The notes under the pieces are model-generated. The model had not been told where the DNA came from. It did not search any database and saw nothing but the letters and a program-made list of their open reading frames with translations. A DNA stretch of 26,508 bases from an uncultured Bacilli bacterium (GTDB lineage: Bacteria > Bacillota_I > Bacilli_A > RF39 > UBA660): assembly GCA_947632275.1 (NCBI GenBank), contig CANROR010000009.1, positions 1 through 26,508 on the forward strand. The letters are read 5' to 3'. Each line of letters begins with the position of its first letter. Within the stretch, counting starts at the first letter, position 1. Positions 15,645 through 24,305 of the stretch are shown piece by piece. Position numbers and translations under genes: made by a program.

Positions 15645-17486
15645 CTAAAGTTGACCGGCCCGAAAGGCAGTCGCAAATCGATCAGAATCAGTATATAATT
15701 TATTGCTACTGTTAGCATAAAAGGAATCCATATCAATAATGTAATTAGATGAATCACTAAAAGATACTGTACTAATTTTAACCCCTTGATCACCCCCGGA
15801 GGCATGCGCAATATAATATTGTTTTTCTTCTTCGTTAACACCAACGACTAACATTATATGGCCTGGGTGCCACATTAAATCCCCTGGTTTACCAACTTTT
15901 TGACCATTTAAACTTTTTCTTGGCGTATAAGGATAATTAGTCGACATACCTCCATTATATAAAGCCCACATTACAAAACCAGAACAGTCAGGTCCATAAT
16001 AATAATAGGTTCGATAAACTGGATCACCATAATAATAATTTATAGAACTACCCCAAAGAGGATCGACCCCATAAAAAGAACCAGAAATCGGATTTCGAAC
16101 TCCATTTAAATAACCACCATGTTGGCCTGCATAAGTATAAGGAATTCTTATTTGATACTTTTCATATAATCCCCCAACTAAAGATACGGCAGCTGCCACA
16201 ACGCCATCGCGAGTTCCTACCCCAGCTTTAATAACATTTCTTAATATATATTCATTGAATTCTTGACAAGAAGTATTTTTAGCTTCCAATTTAGATTTTA
16301 AGGTTTGGGTTAAAACATCATTTAAACCATTACTCGTAACTTTAGTATAATTAGTTGAAACTTCATCATTACATACCAATTTACGATCCATGACACCTTC
16401 GGAATTATAATCATCATAATTTTCCAAAGTTCGGTTGTAAAATAAACCTTGATCTGAATAATCGCCAGTTACAAATAAAGCAAATTCGCCTTTTGATCTT
16501 TTCATGAAACCAGTTTCGTAACCCGCCTTTATACAGTTTTTCATGACAGACCATAAACCTTCATAACCGCCGTCTTTATAGGCTTTTACTAATTGATCAG
16601 CATATTTATAAGCTCCATGCGTGTAACCTAATGACGTTAAAGCATCTTTTTGATATTGGGTCAATTCCACATCATATTTTTCCATCGCTTGTTCGACAGC
16701 TTTACCAAATTGGGTTTCAATAACATATAATTGTAATTTTTCAACGACATCTTTAGGAATACATTTCCCGGCCGGTAAATTGTAGGTACTACCATTTTGG
16801 ATAAAATATTTACCCCAACCATTTTGATTAATATAATTAGCAACGTCAACTTGGCCATTAACAACCCAGTTAGTCATACCTGGGCCAATAGTTATAGCAT
16901 TATCATGAAAATCGGCGGCAAACCAACCATCTTGCCCATCCACTGTACAGGTATTAGGACAATTATCAATGCCCCCACATTCCCAACCGGCTATAAAGGT
17001 TACAACATTGCCTTCCGTTTCGGCATCACAATTACTATTTAAAAGATCTTTTAATTCATCACCAACATAACCACTTATAGTAGCATAAATCAAAAATAAA
17101 AATAAAAAAATTAAAACAACGACCCCAATTATAATAATTTTTTCTTTTAAACCAATAAGAGTTCCAAAACCTTGCATTAAACTTTGGCCAGATTCACCCG
17201 CGGAAGGTTCTTCAACTGGTACATCATTACTAGCATTGTTATTATTAGCTTCAGAGTTATTTGCTTCTTCTGGTTGCTCTTCTTCGTTTTCTAAATTTTC
17301 ATTTTCTTCTTCATCGTCATCATCAATAGCAGATGGTATATAAGAATTCATAGGCCTATTATCTAAAGAAACTAAACGATTATTATTTTCTCTTCCTGTT
17401 TTTGGCGTACCAAAAGAAGTAGCACCTTCACTTGTTGCTACTTCATTTTCCCTATTATTTGTATTTGTTGTTTTATTTTCATCCAT
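15645..17486 (-). CDS. Membrane-anchored lysozyme-like plus NlpC/P60 endopeptidase (VirB1-type role)
   Basis: The 613-residue protein has a disordered, acidic, Asn-rich cytosolic part (1-110) and one transmembrane helix (about 115-137). Next comes a lysozyme-like domain (about 155-320): a candidate catalytic glutamate in GWECGG (E169), then AITIGPGMTNW and QKDALTSLGYTHGA, in the style of GH24 lysozymes. The C-terminal NlpC/P60 domain (about 425-613) has C501 in DCSGFVMW, H543 in HPGHIMLV and H561 in IAHASG. Such two-enzyme proteins open peptidoglycan for Gram-positive conjugation machines (CwlT/Orf14-like). Its place directly after virB4 supports that role. The GH24 assignment is less certain than NlpC/P60. 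Confidence 0.88.
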   Translation of the reverse strand: MDENKTTNTNNRENEVATSEGATSFGTPKTGRENNNRLVSLDNRPMNSYIPSAIDDDDEEENENLENEEEQPEEANNSEANNNNASNDVPVEEPSAGESGQSLMQGFGTLIGLKEKIIIIGVVVLIFLFLFLIYATISGYVGDELKDLLNSNCDAETEGNVVTFIAGWECGGIDNCPNTCTVDGQDGWFAADFHDNAITIGPGMTNWVVNGQVDVANYINQNGWGKYFIQNGSTYNLPAGKCIPKDVVEKLQLYVIETQFGKAVEQAMEKYDVELTQYQKDALTSLGYTHGAYKYADQLVKAYKDGGYEGLWSVMKNCIKAGYETGFMKRSKGEFALFVTGDYSDQGLFYNRTLENYDDYNSEGVMDRKLVCNDEVSTNYTKVTSNGLNDVLTQTLKSKLEAKNTSCQEFNEYILRNVIKAGVGTRDGVVAAAVSLVGGLYEKYQIRIPYTYAGQHGGYLNGVRNPISGSFYGVDPLWGSSINYYYGDPVYRTYYYYGPDCSGFVMWALYNGGMSTNYPYTPRKSLNGQKVGKPGDLMWHPGHIMLVVGVNEEEKQYYIAHASGGDQGVKISTVSFSDSSNYIIDMDSFYANSSNKLYTDSDRFATAFRAGQL

Positions 17487-17519
17487 TCAAATATACCACC
17501 AAACTTAAAGATTATTTTA

Positions 17520-19307
17520 TTATAATCCGCCCCCTGAACCAAAGGAATCTAATTCTTCTTGGCTTACGACAACTCTTATACGCATTCTCCTATTACCACA
17601 GATAAATAACGCATCACCTTGATCATAATATTTAATTGATTCTTTTTCGCTTTCATTTAAATCAATTAATTTACCTAAATCTTCAGTTGCTTGTTTTCTT
17701 AAATTCATAATTAAGTAATAAGCCGCATTATCAAATATCGCTTTACCATGGGTAATAATATTCGGAGCCGCGAAATCCGTCGGTTGTTGAGTAACAATTA
17801 TGGTACCAGTATTGTATTTTCGACTTCTTCTTTGAATTTGAGCTAAGAATTCGGCACCTAATTCATTATGACTCGATAAAAGCACATGCGCTTCATCAAC
17901 ATACATGGCTGTATTGACATTTTTATCCAAACATAAGCCCCAAGCATATTTTAAAATATTAAAAAATAAGGCATTTTTGATATTATCATCGCTATTCATT
18001 AGTTCTCTTATATTAAAAACGATAAAATCACTTTGAATATTTAAAGTCGTATGACCCGTGAAATAATACCGTAATTCTTTAACTAATGGTCTTATTTTAA
18101 GTTCCAACCGTTCCATGACATCCCGTTCATGCGTCGCATCTGTCATAGATAAAAGCCGGCCTTTAATCGTGGCATAAACATCATCAAAAGTTGGGTAATC
18201 ACTCGATTTTAATGTAGTATAATCGGTATCAAAATCAATTTTAAACCGTTTATAAGTATCTTGCACTACTTCACTAAACATGTTTAAAACATCATCTTCA
18301 ATACTTGGTGCATAGTAAGTAATAAAGGCTTTTAATTGTTGCAAAGTTCTCGTTAAAACTGTATAACCTAAGCCTTGGGCAATTTCTTCTTCATCGGCAT
18401 CAATAACGATTTCTAATGGGTTAATCATCCCAAAATCGCCACCCTTACCTAAATCTAAGAAGTCGCCACCAAAAGATTTGCACATTTCCCCAAGTTCGCC
18501 TTCCGGGTCAACACAAACTACTTTGCAACCATTTCGTAAATGGGTCCGTAGTAAAAGTTTAGCGGCCGTTGATTTACCACTACCAGAAGTACCTAAAATA
18601 ATGATATTAGCATTATTGCGGTTATTTTCTTTCTTTATTTGATATAAAAATTGATTAAATAAGATTACTCCACCGGAGAAATCAACCCCTAAAAGGGTGG
18701 CATCGCCTGGATCTTTAATACTATCAAAAATAAACGGATACATTCCGGAAACCGTAATAGATGGAATTGGCGTTCCAATTCTTTGTTCAATATCTTGAGG
18801 TGGGAAAATCGGAATAATAGATTTTAAGGCTTTTTCTTGTTCAAACATTAAAGCCACTGATTTCATACCCAAACCTTCAAGAGTACTTTTAACTTGAATC
18901 TTTCTAAGTTCTAATTCTTCTTTATTATCCGCGGTTATAAGTAAATGCATTTGGAAATCAAAAATCCGGGCTTGCGTGGCGGCAAGCATTTGAATAAATT
19001 GTTCTAATGATTCATAATCTTGCCGAATAACTTCTTGCATGGTTTGATCTTTTTCATTTTGATATCTTTGTTTTAAATCCGCGATTTCTTTATTTAACAT
19101 TTTTTGCAAAACGGCAAATTGAATCGGAATATGTTTAATCGCAATTTTAACGCCAGGCATTCCGGTCAAATTAGCTAAATGGCCTAACATAATATTTTTG
19201 GGATAAGAAACTATGGTTAAAATGGTTGAATATTTGCCACCTAACATAAATTCTGTTGGTTTAAACTCCATCCCTTTAGGAGCAATTTCACTTTTTAATT
19301 TACTCAT
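17520..19307 (-). CDS. virB4: VirB4/TraE-type ATPase, C-terminal part of a split VirB4
   Basis: VirB4 is the main ATPase of type IV secretion machines. This 595-residue protein has a middle domain (about 1-190), Walker A LGTSGSGKS (238-246), a DPEGE motif (267-271), Walker B MYVDEAHVLL (468-477) and RRSRKYNTGTIIVTQQPTDF-type motifs (about 493-512). It lacks the usual N-terminal domain, which is encoded by the preceding 188-residue frame; together they make about 783 residues, the length of one-piece Gram-positive VirB4 proteins. The ATG follows the upstream stop TAA by one base, and GGTGATG inside the end of the upstream frame can serve as ribosome site. A one-base difference would fuse the two. 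Confidence 0.9.
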   Translation of the reverse strand: MSKLKSEIAPKGMEFKPTEFMLGGKYSTILTIVSYPKNIMLGHLANLTGMPGVKIAIKHIPIQFAVLQKMLNKEIADLKQRYQNEKDQTMQEVIRQDYESLEQFIQMLAATQARIFDFQMHLLITADNKEELELRKIQVKSTLEGLGMKSVALMFEQEKALKSIIPIFPPQDIEQRIGTPIPSITVSGMYPFIFDSIKDPGDATLLGVDFSGGVILFNQFLYQIKKENNRNNANIIILGTSGSGKSTAAKLLLRTHLRNGCKVVCVDPEGELGEMCKSFGGDFLDLGKGGDFGMINPLEIVIDADEEEIAQGLGYTVLTRTLQQLKAFITYYAPSIEDDVLNMFSEVVQDTYKRFKIDFDTDYTTLKSSDYPTFDDVYATIKGRLLSMTDATHERDVMERLELKIRPLVKELRYYFTGHTTLNIQSDFIVFNIRELMNSDDNIKNALFFNILKYAWGLCLDKNVNTAMYVDEAHVLLSSHNELGAEFLAQIQRRSRKYNTGTIIVTQQPTDFAAPNIITHGKAIFDNAAYYLIMNLRKQATEDLGKLIDLNESEKESIKYYDQGDALFICGNRRMRIRVVVSQEELDSFGSGGGL

Positions 19308-19308
19308 A

Positions 19309-19875
19309 TTACATCACCGTCCCAAAGGTGGTTTGTTCCCCACCATTTAAATAATTATCTAAAAGAATTCTTAAATCATTATTAGAAGTTTGACTAGATT
19401 GTAAACCCGCGGAAGCTAGACCACTCATAATATTATGAAGTTTCTTTTGGACAAGTTCCATCCGCTTTTCTTTAAATAAAATATAATATTCGGTATCAAC
19501 AACGTTATATTCGGCACTCATAAATAAATTAGCTTTATTAATATCTTGTAGGATTAATTTCTTTATCGCTTGATTGGTACTTTCGTTATATAAAATTTGT
19601 AAGCGTGATAAGTAAACATCAATATCCACCGGCCGATCCGCAATAAGTAACCAAAATTCAAAATCTATGGAATTATATAAATTTACTAAATTGTTAATTG
19701 TATTTTGTTGCATTCCCCCATCCATAATAAAAATATTTTTCGGAGCAACTTTAACACCAGTTACATATTCACCACTATCAAGTTGAATCATTCCATTGAT
19801 AATTTGTTTAACTGGCAACCAACTTTCCGTATATTTTGAACTATTTTTGCTGTTCAATTTCGTCTTTGTACTCAT
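19309..19875 (-). CDS. VirB4 N-terminal domain as a separate frame
   Basis: The 188-residue protein has no membrane helix. Its start (ESWLPVKQIINGMIQLDSGEYVTGVKV) reads like the N-terminal beta domain of TraC/VirB4 proteins, followed by a helical region containing a DRPVDIDVYL segment. Its position between PrgI and the ATPase portion of VirB4 is exactly that of the VirB4 N-terminus. It overlaps the prgI-like gene by 35 bases. It ends TVM-stop, one base before the ATG of the ATPase part. It is either a real two-subunit VirB4 or the result of a one-base frameshift in this strain or assembly. Confidence 0.75.
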   Translation of the reverse strand: MSTKTKLNSKNSSKYTESWLPVKQIINGMIQLDSGEYVTGVKVAPKNIFIMDGGMQQNTINNLVNLYNSIDFEFWLLIADRPVDIDVYLSRLQILYNESTNQAIKKLILQDINKANLFMSAEYNVVDTEYYILFKEKRMELVQKKLHNIMSGLASAGLQSSQTSNNDLRILLDNYLNGGEQTTFGTVM

Positions 19876-20170
19876 CTGTTACACACCAACCTTTCCAATA
19901 ATAATTTCTTCTTCCTTTATAAAAATTCACTATATTAGTTATTAACTGCAAAACATTATGATAATTAGGTACTGGTAAAACCAGAAAGCCAGTTATTAAT
20001 GCCGGAAGCAAAATCATGACTAACTCAAAGAAGCTCGCATTTTGCATAAATATAAGCATTATTACCGTAAGAGATACCCCAGTTCCAAATATTATCAAAT
20101 CACTTGGAGTAAAAAAGCCTAATATCAACTGTGATTTTTTGGTATTCGCGGGAATTATAAAATTATTCAT
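19841..20170 (-). CDS. PrgI-family (VirB3-like) membrane protein
   Basis: The 109-residue protein begins with NNFIIPANTKKSQLILGFFTPSDL, followed by two adjacent transmembrane helices (about residues 27-45 and 48-68) and a basic cytosolic tail. This layout, plus its place directly upstream of virB4, is typical of PrgI/VirB3 proteins, which form the inner-membrane part of the channel with VirB4. It lies 26 bases after the virB6-like gene, with an AAGG-type ribosome site, and overlaps the next gene by 35 bases, which indicates coupled translation. Confidence 0.85.
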   Translation of the reverse strand: MNNFIIPANTKKSQLILGFFTPSDLIIFGTGVSLTVIMLIFMQNASFFELVMILLPALITGFLVLPVPNYHNVLQLITNIVNFYKGRRNYYWKGWCVTDEYKDEIEQQK

Positions 20171-20196
20171 ACCTTTCTATCCTTTCTTTATTTCAA

Positions 20197-22293
20197 TTAA
20201 CTACCACTTTGCGTTTCATGTAATTTAGCCATTTTAGCAGTTACTGCTCCACTAGCTGCTTTCATTGATTTATCAGCATGTAGTAATGTACCTGGTGAAC
20301 TTTCCATTGAACTTAAAAAGCTTTTCATTGTATTAACATCATCAGAATTTATAGCAGCTCTTAATGCTTGAGCTTGAGCATTTGTTAAAACTTCTATTTG
20401 ATTTCCTAATTGATCCATATTTGGATCTCCACGATTTTCGGCTATCAATCTATTAGTTTTATTAAGAGCAGCGATAACTCTTCCATCACCTTTATCGTAT
20501 TTTTCTTTAATTGCAAGTTGTTGAGCAGATTTTAATATAGTATCTGCCTTTTCCACATCCTCTATTCTTTTAGCTCTTGCCATAGCTTCTAAACTACCAT
20601 ACGTATGTCCATTTGAATCTGTAACAATATGAGCGGCCCCATTTCTAATTTGGGCTACGTAATTTTTACCATTTCTTGTTATAACTTGATAATGAGCCGA
20701 TTGTAAATCAGCAACATATTGAGATAAATCTCTTTTGGCAATTTCATCTTTTTCTTTAGCAGCCGCCATCACCATAGCATCATCGGCTACTATATCTTTA
20801 AGGGATGATAAGGCATTTGCATCATTATAAAGCTTTTGTTGTTTTTGCAATCTTTCATAATTTTCCCCAACACCTAAAAATTCTTTGACCGCATTTTGTC
20901 TAGCTTTAAATACACTGCCAAATTGAGTTCGATCTTGATCATTCTTGCGTCCTTTTTGTAAGGTGGCATTAATTCCTTCCGATGTATTTTTTCGAAAATC
21001 AGCCGCACTTTTTGAATTAAGATTATTCATAAAAGCTCGCCGGCCACCGCCAATACCACCAGCTACTGCTGAAAGTCCGGCACGCCAACCACTTCTGCCT
21101 GCGGCTCTAGCATCTCTTAATCTTTGACGAGAGCCACCGATGGCACCACCAATTAAGGCCCCAACCGCAAGGGTACCACCAACACCAATTCTTTCAAATA
21201 GACCTTTGATACCTAAACTCATACCACCAGTTTCAATACCAAAGACATTTTGTATTAATTTTGGTGCTTGTTTAATAAAGGCTACAACCCCCATTACTAA
21301 AAAGGAAACTACTAAAGCTTGTTGAAAACCATTTAGTCCTGAATCACTAGCCGCCGAAAAAATATTACCCATTCGATCACGAATTAAAGTGATTAAATAT
21401 ATACCTAAATACATAATTATTATTCGAATAAAAACTTCGGCATAAGTTGATAAGGTATATTTTAACCAATTATCAAAAACCGGTTTAGCTTTTTTCCCAG
21501 GTAAAACTCGACAAACAACAGCAATTGGCGCTATCAATTGATAATAAATAAGTTTAATAACGCGAATTCCCAAATCAAAGCAGAATAACATAATTGTCCA
21601 AAGCAAAAAAGCTCCGGCCAAAGTTGAAATAATCATTGTATACGCTATCGCATTTTTGGCAATTAACTCCGGAAAATAAACTGTTTCGCCATTATAATCA
21701 AAATTCATAGCAAAAAGTTTAAATGATTGACCATTTTCAACTTTATTAAATGCATCTTGCCATGCGGCTATAACTAAATTTTTATCTTGTTCAATATCGG
21801 CATTAGCAATATTATCATCTACACGTAAAAAAGCTTGGAAGACTGTACTTCCCATTTTGCGACCACCATCAGCTAAGGTTCCTGTCGTAAAATTTTCCGA
21901 CAAAATAAGTTTTCCAATAAAATCCGAATTTAAAATTACATTTTGCACCCGGTTGGCTACTTCAAAAGCCGTTGGTAAAAGCGCAATAATGACTAATGAT
22001 ATTAAAACATTTTTTATTATATTGCCAAAAGAATTTTCGCCTTTGGAAAAATTGTCGGGATTAATTACCGCTCTAAGTAAAGAGTAAGATAAAACAAATA
22101 ACATAATTACACCAAGAATAATATATATTCTTTTAACAATATTGTAATAATCGGCATTATCAAAAATATTTAATTCCGCTAAAAATAAGAATATTTTATA
22201 AAAACCACATACTAAATCATAAACAATACCATCTATTAAAAGTAAAAGTCCAATGACTGCTTGCCAAATTACGGATACTATTTTACTAAACAT
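20197..22293 (-). CDS. VirB6/TrbL-like polytopic channel protein
   Basis: The 698-residue protein has several transmembrane helices (about residues 8-40, 55-75, 92-112, 215-262, 288-304 and 324-342), with an external segment of about 100 residues between helices (113-213). A Gly/Ala-rich, Arg-rich region follows (about 356-420, GGTLAVGALIGGAIGGSRQR). The C-terminal 270 residues are helical, soluble and rich in Lys, Ala and Gln. This combination is typical of VirB6/TrbL proteins of Gram-positive conjugation-like machines. It is the first gene of the core operon, with a consensus promoter and the ribosome site GAAGGTGAG. The long soluble tail probably faces the cytosol. Confidence 0.85.
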   Translation of the reverse strand: MFSKIVSVIWQAVIGLLLLIDGIVYDLVCGFYKIFLFLAELNIFDNADYYNIVKRIYIILGVIMLFVLSYSLLRAVINPDNFSKGENSFGNIIKNVLISLVIIALLPTAFEVANRVQNVILNSDFIGKLILSENFTTGTLADGGRKMGSTVFQAFLRVDDNIANADIEQDKNLVIAAWQDAFNKVENGQSFKLFAMNFDYNGETVYFPELIAKNAIAYTMIISTLAGAFLLWTIMLFCFDLGIRVIKLIYYQLIAPIAVVCRVLPGKKAKPVFDNWLKYTLSTYAEVFIRIIIMYLGIYLITLIRDRMGNIFSAASDSGLNGFQQALVVSFLVMGVVAFIKQAPKLIQNVFGIETGGMSLGIKGLFERIGVGGTLAVGALIGGAIGGSRQRLRDARAAGRSGWRAGLSAVAGGIGGGRRAFMNNLNSKSAADFRKNTSEGINATLQKGRKNDQDRTQFGSVFKARQNAVKEFLGVGENYERLQKQQKLYNDANALSSLKDIVADDAMVMAAAKEKDEIAKRDLSQYVADLQSAHYQVITRNGKNYVAQIRNGAAHIVTDSNGHTYGSLEAMARAKRIEDVEKADTILKSAQQLAIKEKYDKGDGRVIAALNKTNRLIAENRGDPNMDQLGNQIEVLTNAQAQALRAAINSDDVNTMKSFLSSMESSPGTLLHADKSMKAASGAVTAKMAKLHETQSGS

Positions 22294-22330
22294 GTCTATC
22301 TCACCTTCTTTTTTTGCCTATATTATACAA

Positions 22331-22359
22331 ATTATAACATAGAAAAATATGCATTGCAA
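22331..22359 (-). promoter_or_regulatory. Promoter of the type IV secretion core operon
   Basis: On the minus strand TTGCAA (22354-22359) and TATAAT (22331-22336) are spaced by 17 bp. A second TATAAT follows 11 bp downstream (22322-22327 region) without a good -35. The operon runs from 22293 to 14195 with no obvious internal terminator. Confidence 0.7.
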
Positions 22360-22380
22360 TTTAATTTCTTAATAAAATAT

Positions 22381-24132
22381 TTAACCAAACCAAACATTTG
22401 AAACATCACAACTGTTACTAGATGGAGCTGGGCTTGCTAAATCAATTTTGGTAATAATCGGTAACGTAAAAGCCGAACCAAAAGTAAGACAACTACCAGT
22501 TGGTAAATTTTTAATTTTTTCAATCATTTCATCATCGACATAAGGAATCATCGGTTTAATATAATCTATATCATCTGGATGCGAAATTTTAAAGACTAAA
22601 AAGTTGCCACATTGCGACAAAACAGTTTGCGAAAGTTCAGAAGGTCTTTGACTAATTAAACTTAAAATAACCGCATATTTTCTTCCTTCTTTAGCAATTC
22701 TTTCAAAAATATTATAACCTAATATTTCCACATCATTATCATTTTGCACATAACGATGGGCTTCTTCTAAAACAATATGCACCGGAATTGTTCCTCTTTC
22801 TAATTCATTTTTACTATAATCAAAAATTAATTTGGCATAGATTTTAGCCACATTCTTGGCAAAACGATCATCAATATTATTTAAATTTAAATTTATAACT
22901 TGCGCCTTTTTACCATCTTTAGTAGTAAGTCTTTGGAAAAATTCTTTTTTGGTAAAATAATTGGGAAAATCAAAAAATTTACTAGCATCACTATCTAATA
23001 TACTGGCTAGTCTAACTCTTAGTTCATGAGCTAAACGATAAACTTGTTCATTATTTAAAACCCCTTCATCGATTAAAGCAAAATCAAAAGCATAAAGTAA
23101 ATCTTTTAACGTATATTTAAAAGAACCATTAGGAAGTTCTAAATTCATATCTTCTAAAACAAACTCATTTAAAAACTTGATTATCAATTCCATATCGCGA
23201 ATTTTACCTGTATCATCAATCATTAAACATTGTTTTAAAGGTCTAGTATAGCCTGGTATATAAACTGGAGTTTCTAAATTTAATTCTTCAGTATTATATC
23301 GGGATAAAACGGAAAATACTTGGTCTCTTATTTGGGCTGGAGTTTTCCCATTGATAAAAATATCCAATATTGCTCTAGCTATAATACTATTTTTATATTT
23401 TACAACTTCTTCCCCTTCCCGACTAAAAACACCAGTAATCTTTAAAGCTTTTTCGACAATTGGAATTTGTAATTTGGTATTAACATCTAACAAAAGACAA
23501 ATATCATCTAAAGTAAGTAACCATAAAGGAATTTGTAAGTGTTCATCTTGACTTGTAACATCCGTAGTATAATTTTTATATATAAGTTCGGGATGAACAT
23601 AATCAATTCTACTAAAAGCATTTTTATATTCGCCATAGGCATCAATGATAAAAAATGTCGCATTAATTGGATTAGCATCTTTTTTATAAAATAAATTTTG
23701 CATTACTCTTGCTGTACCACAGGATTTACCAGAACCAGAATTACCTAAAACCACAAAATGATTAGCAAAAAAATTATTGATATCGGCATAAACAGGATAA
23801 TTTTCATAAATTGCACTTTTTCCTAAGTATAAACTTTTCTTAGCTTCGTACTTACTTATGCCAAACATAATATTTATTTCATTTTGTTCTAATAAAGTAA
23901 CTTTTGAAGCAAAAGAAGGTTTTCGCGAAATCCCATAGATAAAATTATTATTAATGATTTCGCCAATTAATTTTATCGTAAGAGTTTCGCGACTAATACC
24001 TACGATTTCACCGACAAACAATTTATTTTCATCAAGTATTTTGGCATATAAATTAATAATGTTATCGGCAACATTACTATCCTTTTTTAAAATTATTTGA
24101 TTCTTATTTATTTCTAATATCTCACCTAGCAT
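22381..24132 (-). CDS. HerA-family ATPase (FtsK/HerA superfamily, DUF87)
   Basis: The 583-residue protein starts with a HAS-barrel-like beta domain (about residues 1-75). Walker A LGNSGSGKS (129-137) and Walker B HIVLEEAHRY (452-461) follow, then the HerA-typical SLISQRPSELSQTVLSQC block (about 491-508). In archaea and some bacteria HerA pairs with a nuclease (NurA) or a defence effector to move and cut DNA; no such partner is encoded next to it here. It has its own promoter and is separated from the virB6 gene by 87 bp that contain the secretion promoter. A housekeeping DNA-processing role or a link to the secretion machine are both open. Confidence 0.88.
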   Translation of the reverse strand: MLGEILEINKNQIILKKDSNVADNIINLYAKILDENKLFVGEIVGISRETLTIKLIGEIINNNFIYGISRKPSFASKVTLLEQNEINIMFGISKYEAKKSLYLGKSAIYENYPVYADINNFFANHFVVLGNSGSGKSCGTARVMQNLFYKKDANPINATFFIIDAYGEYKNAFSRIDYVHPELIYKNYTTDVTSQDEHLQIPLWLLTLDDICLLLDVNTKLQIPIVEKALKITGVFSREGEEVVKYKNSIIARAILDIFINGKTPAQIRDQVFSVLSRYNTEELNLETPVYIPGYTRPLKQCLMIDDTGKIRDMELIIKFLNEFVLEDMNLELPNGSFKYTLKDLLYAFDFALIDEGVLNNEQVYRLAHELRVRLASILDSDASKFFDFPNYFTKKEFFQRLTTKDGKKAQVINLNLNNIDDRFAKNVAKIYAKLIFDYSKNELERGTIPVHIVLEEAHRYVQNDNDVEILGYNIFERIAKEGRKYAVILSLISQRPSELSQTVLSQCGNFLVFKISHPDDIDYIKPMIPYVDDEMIEKIKNLPTGSCLTFGSAFTLPIITKIDLASPAPSSNSCDVSNVWFG

Positions 24133-24152
24133 ACCCTATTACCTCTATAATA

Positions 24153-24181
24153 ATTGTACTAAAAAATTTAAATATAAACAA
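24153..24181 (-). promoter_or_regulatory. Promoter of the HerA gene
   Basis: On the minus strand TTGTTT (24176-24181) and TACAAT (24153-24158) are spaced by 17 bp. AGAGGT and the ATG at 24132 follow. Confidence 0.55.
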
Positions 24182-24305
24182 TAGCTTTTTATATTTTAAA
24201 ATTATATTAAAAATTTTCGATATGTTAAATTATGTAAATTTACTAATTTTTACCTATCTGCATTTTAAACATTATGATATTATTAAACTAAGAGGTGAAA
24301 TTATA

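Noticed and set aside
15620..15844. Hydrophobic 74-residue frame on the minus strand
   Set aside because: It lies inside the NlpC/P60 coding region in another frame, has no ribosome site of its own, and the host gene has full domain support; it is a shadow frame.
20945..21325. Plus-strand frames antisense to the Gly/Arg-rich part of the VirB6-like gene
   Set aside because: They are low-complexity (Pro/Ala/Leu/Arg) products of the antisense strand of a biased coding region.
24222..24305. Longer start for the DUF4116-like protein
   Set aside because: No ribosome-binding sequence precedes it, while AGAGGTG fits the ATG at 24306; the added residues look like translated leader.
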